Assembly: GCF_001553955.1 (NCBI RefSeq)
Contig: NZ_CP014234.1
Coordinates: 2,170,001 to 2,234,000, forward strand
DNA from: Moraxella osloensis
GTDB lineage: Bacteria; Pseudomonadota; Gammaproteobacteria; Pseudomonadales; Moraxellaceae
Reading direction: 5' to 3'
Length of the DNA: 64,000 nt
In this document: positions 56,741-64,000 of the stretch, one piece after another
Layout: every line of letters begins with the position of its first letter
How positions within the stretch are numbered: the stretch's first letter is position 1
The notes under the pieces: model-generated
Told to the model about the DNA's origin: nothing
Databases searched by the model: none
Seen by the model: only the letters and a program-made list of their open reading frames with translations
Translations under genes and position numbers: made by a program

Positions 56741-57943
56741 GTGTTGAAAGCAAGTGATGGGATGGGTTGTATGATGGGTCATAAGGTGCGTACCAATGTC
56801 AATGCGCAATCATCAGCCATCAGCGCTTTGTTAATTGCCTCGGTGAGTATATCGGGTGCGACCTTAACTGCCTGTAGTCCGTCATCGACTAAGCCATCCA
56901 CAACCTCACAATCGGCTTCGACCACCGCTTCGAGCGCTAATGGCAATCATGCCAGTAATACCGATGCGACGCCAAATGCAAGTATTGCGAGTACAACTGC
57001 AGCAGTGCCCAATCAACTCACGATTTACACCTCCATTGACAAAGCGGCGCTTGAGCCGTTATTAACTAGCTATGCTAAGCAAGTCAATGTGCCGATTCAT
57101 ATCGTGCAAGATGAGCCAATGTCAATTTTGGCACGGTTAAAAGCAGAAGGTGGCAATAGCCCTGCAGATGTGATTTTGACTGAAGATGCGGGTATTTTTA
57201 GTATCGCAGTCAAAGAGGGACTGTTACAACCCTTTAATGCCGAAAAAGCAGTGGCGCATGTCCCAGAGCGTTACCGCGATCCTGATGGCAATTGGATTGC
57301 GTTATCTAGCTACGCGCGTACCGCGGTGTACGATAGTCGTGTACTCCATAGCAATGATATCTCAAGCTATGCCGACTTGTCGAAACCAAAATGGTCACAA
57401 AAACTGTGCCTAAGCCAAGGCAAATACATCCCTAATCAATCACTGGTGGTCAATCTCATCAATAATCTGGGCGATAAACGCACCCAAGAAGTGATGCAAG
57501 GCTGGCTTGCCAATCTAAGTGTACCTGTGCTACTTGATGACAATGAAGTGCTAAAAGCCATAGAAAGCGGCAAATGCCAAATCGGTCTGGTTAACAGCAA
57601 CCACTACGGACGCTATCTACAAGCGCATCCCGATACCCCGATTAAAATCAAATGGATCAATAAGGGCTACGGCGGCGTCAGTACCAACATCACAGCGGTG
57701 GCTATTCCCCATGCCGCCAAGCATACCGAGTTGGCGCTAGGGCTGATTGAATGGCTGGCTGCCAAAGATCAGCAATCACTGTATGCCAGTTTAAGTAATA
57801 CCTTTCCGATTGACCCCAATGCCGAAGCCTCAGTATTACTCAAGTCTTGGGGGGATATCGAAGTTAGCCCGATACCTGTCAGACTGTATGGCGAAAGACA
57901 AGCGCTGGCAGTTGATTTAATGCAGCAAGCAGGTTATTACTAA
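56741..57943 (+). CDS. Ferric iron ABC transporter substrate-binding lipoprotein (FbpA-like)
   Basis: A 400-residue binding protein of the FbpA/FutA group. An N-terminal hydrophobic segment ends in LTAC with Cys45 as likely lipidation site, then a Ser/Thr/Asn-rich linker (about 46-90) leads to the fold starting LTIYTSIDKAALEPLL. VNSNHYGRYLQ and the final SWGDIEVSPIPVRLYG are typical; the tyrosines fit iron coordination. The GTG start has AAGG 7 bases upstream. No permease or ATPase gene is next to it, so it is an orphan here. Its stop overlaps the convergent cmoM stop. Confidence 0.85.
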   Translation: MLKASDGMGCMMGHKVRTNVNAQSSAISALLIASVSISGATLTACSPSSTKPSTTSQSASTTASSANGNHASNTDATPNASIASTTAAVPNQLTIYTSIDKAALEPLLTSYAKQVNVPIHIVQDEPMSILARLKAEGGNSPADVILTEDAGIFSIAVKEGLLQPFNAEKAVAHVPERYRDPDGNWIALSSYARTAVYDSRVLHSNDISSYADLSKPKWSQKLCLSQGKYIPNQSLVVNLINNLGDKRTQEVMQGWLANLSVPVLLDDNEVLKAIESGKCQIGLVNSNHYGRYLQAHPDTPIKIKWINKGYGGVSTNITAVAIPHAAKHTELALGLIEWLAAKDQQSLYASLSNTFPIDPNAEASVLLKSWGDIEVSPIPVRLYGERQALAVDLMQQAGYY

Positions 57944-58731
57944 TTAGCTTTGCTCACCAAAAAATGCAAATAACGCCCAAGCCATTTGTAAGGGTCTTGT
58001 CCGCTATAGGCAACTTCCATCTCAATCACCGCTTGTGGATTGGTATGTCCACCACGCTTGAGCGGTGAGTAATCATGAAACACCCGTAACCCTGAAGTGT
58101 GCAAGATTTGGTAGTAATGGTCATTAATCCAAGCAAGCACCTCATCTTTTGCCACCGGGTGATTGGGCGTCAAACTGCCATTATCGGCTTTAAAATCTTT
58201 GTTATGTAGTAGATTAAAATTGCCCATCACCAAGTTACGATACACAAAGCTGGCAGGGTTATAAAAACACAGCGATAGCACCCCTTTTTCAGCCCTGTCA
58301 TCGACAAGCCACCGATCAAAAAAATCCATAATCAGTTTGGGCTCAGCCAACCACTCAAGCACCGCATGGCACAGAATCAAATCGTATTTGCCCGTTAATT
58401 TATCATCCAATTGCTGATAAGGGCAGGTATGCCAGGTGATATTTTGTGCCGCCTCGCCTGCGTTTTGTTTGGCAATCTCAAGCATATTGGCGGAGATGTC
58501 ATTGATGGTGACGTCATGTCCGTCTTTGGCAAGCTCAATACTGATTTGCGCCAAGCCTGCACCAACATCCAATACGCGAAGGGGGCGGTTGTGTGTCTGT
58601 TGCCAGGATTTTACCCAGCCAAAGATATCATGGCGCAGCACGGCAAGGCGAATTTGACCTTTTAAGCCGCCGTAAATTTTTTTTTCAAAATGCGCGCTGA
58701 TGTCATCAAAATTGCGGTCTTGGTTCATCAT
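57940..58731 (-). CDS. cmoM: tRNA 5-carboxymethoxyuridine methyltransferase CmoM
   Basis: SAM-dependent methyltransferase (263 residues) that methylates cmo5U34 to mcmo5U in tRNAs. It begins [20 protein letters not shown], matching the CmoM (YcbD/SmtA) start; motif I is [18 protein letters not shown], followed by [12 protein letters not shown] and FHDY. Its ATG overlaps the smpB stop by 4 bases (ATGA), so translation is coupled. A generic class I methyltransferase is the alternative, but the terminal sequences favour CmoM. Confidence 0.88.
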   Translation of the reverse strand: MMNQDRNFDDISAHFEKKIYGGLKGQIRLAVLRHDIFGWVKSWQQTHNRPLRVLDVGAGLAQISIELAKDGHDVTINDISANMLEIAKQNAGEAAQNITWHTCPYQQLDDKLTGKYDLILCHAVLEWLAEPKLIMDFFDRWLVDDRAEKGVLSLCFYNPASFVYRNLVMGNFNLLHNKDFKADNGSLTPNHPVAKDEVLAWINDHYYQILHTSGLRVFHDYSPLKRGGHTNPQAVIEMEVAYSGQDPYKWLGRYLHFLVSKAN

Positions 58732-59198
58732 ACAAGATTTTTCAGTCCGCGCTGTTTTTCGCGTTGATAGTCACGCTCTTTTAAGGTGGCGCGTTTATCG
58801 TGCAGTTTTTTACCTTTAGCAAGGGCAATTTCGCATTTGACGCGTCCATGACTCCAGTACACTTTAAGCGCCACACAGGTATGACCTTTTTGGTTGACCA
58901 TGCCAAAGAGCTTATCAATCTCGCGGCGGTGTAGTAGCAGCTTACGGGTGCGAAGGGGGTCAGCGACAATGTGAGTCGATGCCGATAGCAGCGGCTGAAT
59001 GTGCGCGCCAAACAAAAAGGCTTCACCATCTTTAAAAATCACATAGCTTTCGGTGATACGCATTTTACCGGCACGGATGGATTTGACTTCCCAGCCGAGT
59101 AGCTCAAGCCCTGCTTCAAAGCTTTCTTCAATAAAGTATTCGTGACGCGCTTTTTTGTTGCTAGCAATCAGGCTAGGCATTTTTGGTTTTTTAGTCAT
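58728..59198 (-). CDS. smpB: SsrA-binding protein SmpB
   Basis: Partner of tmRNA in trans-translation (156 residues). Typical features are the start [50 protein letters not shown] and a basic C-terminal tail ([20 protein letters not shown]) that enters the ribosomal mRNA channel. CAAGGAAAC precedes the ATG. The tmRNA gene itself is not in the window. Confidence 0.96.
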   Translation of the reverse strand: MTKKPKMPSLIASNKKARHEYFIEESFEAGLELLGWEVKSIRAGKMRITESYVIFKDGEAFLFGAHIQPLLSASTHIVADPLRTRKLLLHRREIDKLFGMVNQKGHTCVALKVYWSHGRVKCEIALAKGKKLHDKRATLKERDYQREKQRGLKNLV

Positions 59199-60142
<944 letters not shown>

Positions 60143-60152
60143 GTCGTGGTAA

Positions 60153-60449
<297 letters not shown>

Positions 60450-60515
60450 ATTTTCACGACCGCTATTTTTCACAACGTCGATTTTTAACAACGCTATTGT
60501 AGATAAGGAATGTCT

Positions 60516-60929
60516 ATGCCCGCCAATAAAGCTGAACTGAGTGCTTTTCTGAAGCAATCTTTCCCCCAAGCCAACTGCCATATCGAATCGGTTGGTAACG
60601 GTCAAGCCATTGTGTCGCATCCTATTGGTGACGATGAGTTACGACCCGGTGGCACGGTATCAGGGCCTGTGATGATGAAAGTGGCTGATGTTGCGCTATA
60701 TGTGGCTATTTTGGGCGAAATCGGTATCGTACCATTGGCAGTGACCACCAATCTTAATGTGTCTTTTCTGCGAAAACCCTCTGCACAAGCCAACCTTATC
60801 GCCAAATGCCAGCTTATCAAAGTCGGGCGCACGCTTGCAGTAGGCGATGTATTGATTTATTCAGAAGGTGATGACAGACCTGTAGCGCATGCAGTCGGTA
60901 CATATGCGTTGCCTGCTGACCGTGACTAA
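60516..60929 (+). CDS. HotDog-fold thioesterase (PaaI/DUF4442-like)
   Basis: A 137-residue HotDog protein. The segment ELRPGGTVSGPVMMKVADVA carries the acidic catalytic residue of the helix typical of PaaI/YiiD-type acyl-CoA thioesterases; the VTTNLNVSFLRKPSA strand follows. AAGGAA lies 5 bases before the ATG at 60516; an ATG at 60510 overlaps that site and is rejected. The rnpB promoter overlaps its stop codon. Substrate unknown. Confidence 0.85.
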   Translation: MPANKAELSAFLKQSFPQANCHIESVGNGQAIVSHPIGDDELRPGGTVSGPVMMKVADVALYVAILGEIGIVPLAVTTNLNVSFLRKPSAQANLIAKCQLIKVGRTLAVGDVLIYSEGDDRPVAHAVGTYALPADRD

Positions 60930-60950
60930 ATAGATAAAGCCTGTTATAAT
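60922..60950 (+). promoter_or_regulatory. rnpB promoter
   Basis: GTGACT (-35) and TATAAT (60945-60950, -10) are spaced by 17 bases. The -35 element overlaps the last codons and the stop of the thioesterase gene; initiation would fall near 60957, just at the RNase P RNA 5' end. Confidence 0.8.
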
Positions 60951-60955
60951 GCTTG

Positions 60956-61311
60956 CCTTGGCAGACCAGACGAACGCTGTACCGCAAGATTTTATCAAGC
61001 GGTAGGGAGGAAAGTCCGGGCTACACAGGGCAGAGTGCCAGCTAACGGCTGGGGGGCGTAAGCCTACGACAAGTGCAGCAGAGAGTAGACCGCCTTAGCA
61101 ATAAGGTAAGGGTGAAAGGGTGGGGTAAGAGCCCACCGCATGACTGGTAACAGCTCATGGCAAGGTAAACTCCACTCGTAGCAAGACCAAATAGGTGTCC
61201 GTATGGCGTTGCCCGCGTTGGACACGGGTAGGTTGCTTGAGCGTATTGGTAACGATACGCCTAGATGAATGTTCGTCCTAGACAGAACCCGGCTTATCGG
61301 TTTGCCATGCT
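60956..61311 (+). ncRNA. rnpB: RNase P RNA, bacterial class A
   Basis: Catalytic RNA of ribonuclease P, which removes 5' leaders of tRNA precursors. The conserved core segments are present: GAGGAAAGTCCGGGCT near the 5' side, GTAAACTCCACTCG-type P-region stretches in the middle, and CAGAACCCGGCTTATCGG at the 3' end. The 5' GGCAGACC pairs with 3' GGTTTGCC to form P1, which sets the approximate ends. The exact ends are good to a few bases only. Confidence 0.95.
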
Positions 61312-61322
61312 TATTTTAATCA

Positions 61323-61349
61323 GCCTATTGTTATCAATAGGTTTTTTAT
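61323..61349 (+). terminator. Terminator of rnpB
   Basis: CCTATTG and CAATAGG pair around TTAT and are followed by TTTTTT. Confidence 0.85.
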
Positions 61350-61444
61350 TTTTGTGGACGACAATTATACCGTTTTAACTTGCTGATTATTACAAAGCGT
61401 GAAGCTGTCTTAATCTCCTGATTTAGCAGATTTGACATTAGCCA

Positions 61445-61951
61445 CTAACCTTGAAACGGCAGGGTGAAATTTCGAATACGCATAAAGCGTTTACTAAACA
61501 GTGACTTGATAGGTTTTTGCGGCGTGATGTAAGTGATTCTTTGCTCTGACATGATATCAATTAGCTTGACGACTTCTTGCATGCCCCAACTATACACATC
61601 AAATGATTCTATAAAAGCATGGTGTTTAAAGAGATAGGAATGCTTGGATAAATCAAAACAACCCATAAACCAGTTGTTAAATACGGCGTTTGAAATATAG
61701 CCTTGACCAATGATTTTGATATGGGTGTGGCGATTATCTTGTTTTAAAGCATGCAGCAAGTTTGCACACGCTAACTCATCGCCTTCAAAATACTGAAAAA
61801 ACTTACCGGCATCGTACAGCAAAAAACCAGTGATACCAGAGCTGGTATTGTTTTTGATAGATTGGTTCAGAATGTGGGTAAATGTATGTTGATTCAACGC
61901 CGCAGTCAGCGTTATCTCACTACAATAAGCCATAAAGTATTTTTGTGACAT
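61445..61951 (-). CDS. BLUF-domain blue-light photoreceptor
   Basis: A 169-residue protein that is essentially a BLUF (FAD-binding blue-light sensor) domain with a short C-terminal extension. Key residues are Tyr9 (FMAYCSE), Asn35 (SIKNN), Gln53 (GKFFQYFEG), with Trp94 and Met96 (FNNWFMGCFD); the Tyr-Asn-Gln spacing matches AppA. The GITGFLLYDAGKFFQYFEGD segment is unmistakable. I start at MSQKYFMAYC because AAGGA lies 8 bases upstream; longer frames are less likely. Acinetobacter BlsA has the same domain-only build and acts by binding regulators. No partner gene is adjacent. Confidence 0.92.
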   Translation of the reverse strand: MSQKYFMAYCSEITLTAALNQHTFTHILNQSIKNNTSSGITGFLLYDAGKFFQYFEGDELACANLLHALKQDNRHTHIKIIGQGYISNAVFNNWFMGCFDLSKHSYLFKHHAFIESFDVYSWGMQEVVKLIDIMSEQRITYITPQKPIKSLFSKRFMRIRNFTLPFQG

Positions 61952-62139
61952 CCCAACAGTCCTTGGTAAGTGGTACGTGAATATGAATTCCAAATAATTG
62001 CTATTATCTGCTACAGCCGCTTGCAACATTATATAAATTTGCAAATTAAAATAGTCATGATAGTCAATATTAGAAAAAATACCAATTACATTTGTGTTGT
62101 AATACTAAAATATATCCTATATTTGACCCATATCATCAG

Positions 62140-62167
62140 CGAAAAAAAACCGCGTGAATCAGCGGCT
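62140..62167 (-). terminator. Probable terminator downstream of argB
   Basis: On the minus strand CCGC and GCGG pair around an 8-base loop and are followed by eight T residues. The stem is short. Confidence 0.5.
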
Positions 62168-62225
62168 TATTAACCCAAAAGCAACCCAAAAACCACTCAG
62201 AAACATAAGTAACGCAAAAGCTACT

Positions 62226-63131
<906 letters not shown>

Positions 63132-63183
63132 TTATATAATTTTGCTAGAGACGTTTTTTAAAATGCGTTTTTAACAGCGGTGT

Positions 63184-63999
63184 TTATACAGGCTGAATTT
63201 GTGCGACTTGTTCGGCAAGGTTGTCATCAATCGTACGGCATAAGTCAACAAAAATAGATTGAATATGCCGCAGCTCAGCAACGTCATTGGCAGAAAAACG
63301 CACGGTCAAAAAACTGCCCGTATTTGACTTGCGTAAAATACCAAATCCCTCCGCAAAATCCAAGCGCAACCCATCAATCGTATTGACATTTTTGACCGCA
63401 AATGAGGATTTTAACCGTTTAAACGGCTTTTTCCCCAGTGCCGTGATACGGGCAATCACGGTTTGACCATAATGATTATCAGCGATAGGTAGGTACATAT
63501 CCGCCGTACTAATGCAAGTGGGCAAACTTGCTAGAATATCGTTAAGGCTGATAGGTTGATGGCTCAGCCAATTGAGCAAGCGGGCAGCTGCGTACATGGC
63601 GTCGTCATGTAGCACAAAATAGCCATCGTTAAAAATAAAATGCCCTGATAACTCACCTGCAAAAATCGCGTTGTCTGATTTGTTTTGTAACGACTTTCGC
63701 ATCAAGCTACTGCCAGTTTTGGTCATCATCGGGGTGGCACCATGCGAAGCGATGAGACTGGGTACGTGATGCGAGCATTTGACATCAAAAATGACTTTTT
63801 TATCAGTTGATGTATACGTACTGGGCAATTCTTCAATGGCAATGCGAGAGAGTAGATAAAGCAAATTGTCAGGGCTAATCATCTGACCCTGTGCATCAAT
63901 TACCATCACCCGATCGCCATCGCCATCAAAAGCCAAGCCAATATCTGAGCCTGTAGCTTTGACTGTGTGAGCTAACTGCGTCAAGCGATTGGATTGCGT
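63184..63999 (-). CDS. algC: Phosphomannomutase/phosphoglucomutase, C-terminal part
   Basis: The frame is open to the window edge; the TTG near 63984 is an internal Leu codon, not a start. About 272 residues of an alpha-D-phosphohexomutase are visible: the metal-binding loop AFDGDGDRVMVID (domain 2), a sugar-binding GELSGHFIF (domain 3) and a C-terminal domain with SNTGSFLTVRFSA (phosphate-binding SNTxP-like; here SNTGS). The phosphoserine domain is outside the window. It supplies mannose-1-phosphate or glucose-1-phosphate for surface glycans. algC versus manB cannot be told apart. Confidence 0.88.
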   Translation of the reverse strand, partial: TQSNRLTQLAHTVKATGSDIGLAFDGDGDRVMVIDAQGQMISPDNLLYLLSRIAIEELPSTYTSTDKKVIFDVKCSHHVPSLIASHGATPMMTKTGSSLMRKSLQNKSDNAIFAGELSGHFIFNDGYFVLHDDAMYAAARLLNWLSHQPISLNDILASLPTCISTADMYLPIADNHYGQTVIARITALGKKPFKRLKSSFAVKNVNTIDGLRLDFAEGFGILRKSNTGSFLTVRFSANDVAELRHIQSIFVDLCRTIDDNLAEQVAQIQPV

Positions 64000-64000
64000 T

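Noticed and set aside
63982-63984. TTG as start codon of the mutase gene
   Set aside because: The frame stays open to the window edge and the N-terminal catalytic domain of the family is missing, so it is an internal Leu codon.

Overview
The window looks like the chromosome of a gammaproteobacterium of the family Moraxellaceae, most like Moraxella/Faucicola osloensis or a near relative. This rests on recognised gene content and order: rpoC; mrcA divergent from pilMNOPQ followed by aroK, aroB and a DamX-like SPOR protein; gltBD; a coaD, YfhL-type ferredoxin, thioesterase and rnpB run; a BLUF protein; argB; and an AlgC-type phosphomannomutase. No alignment or database search was run, so the species is inference. 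I saw no insertion sequence, prophage, CRISPR array or replication origin.

Layout. 1-2840: the 3' part of rpoC and a small DUF6586-like gene. 2971-14192: PBP1A on the minus strand, then the complete type IV pilus alignment and secretin operon pilMNOPQ, aroK, aroB and a SPOR protein. 14415-20470: both glutamate synthase subunits. 20614-24885: a possibly frameshifted small gene, a polysaccharide flippase, quinolinate synthase, a tRNA-Pro/Arg/His cluster and an unknown secreted protein. 25034-29578 (minus): nagZ, queF, a two-gene ABC exporter and a class I cytochrome c. 29869-33823: a tRNA-Arg and a tauABCD taurine operon. 34052-37813: the PepD dipeptidase and an OPT peptide transporter, convergent.

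38257-49512 is the accessory part and the most interesting stretch. A plus-strand run encodes an ATP-grasp ligase, a PRTase-TRSP protein, a HAD phosphatase, a PRTase-PELOTA (StiP family) protein and a CitE-like lyase. This is the biosynthetic module known from tellurite-resistance (Ter) islands, but no Ter gene lies in the window. A WavE-like glycan protein follows. Facing it on the minus strand are a nucleotidyltransferase, a fusion of a degenerate nucleotidyltransferase with a kinase, a small HAD phosphatase and a beta-helix protein, which looks like a surface-glycan decoration locus. Behind the beta-helix gene lies what appears to be the fossil C-terminus of a second beta-helix gene.

49532-64000 returns to housekeeping: an Mpo1-like protein, pnuC-nadR (nicotinamide riboside salvage, complementing nadA), PspC, class I fumarase, a rhomboid protease, a lipase-like hydrolase, an orphan iron-binding lipoprotein, cmoM-smpB, coaD, a ferredoxin, a thioesterase, rnpB, a BLUF photoreceptor, argB and the C-terminal part of a phosphomannomutase.

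A pattern across the whole window is that many intergenic spacers carry short tandem duplications (units of 10-16 bp, 2-5 copies). Perfect or near-perfect hairpin terminators, often usable from both strands, separate most convergent genes.
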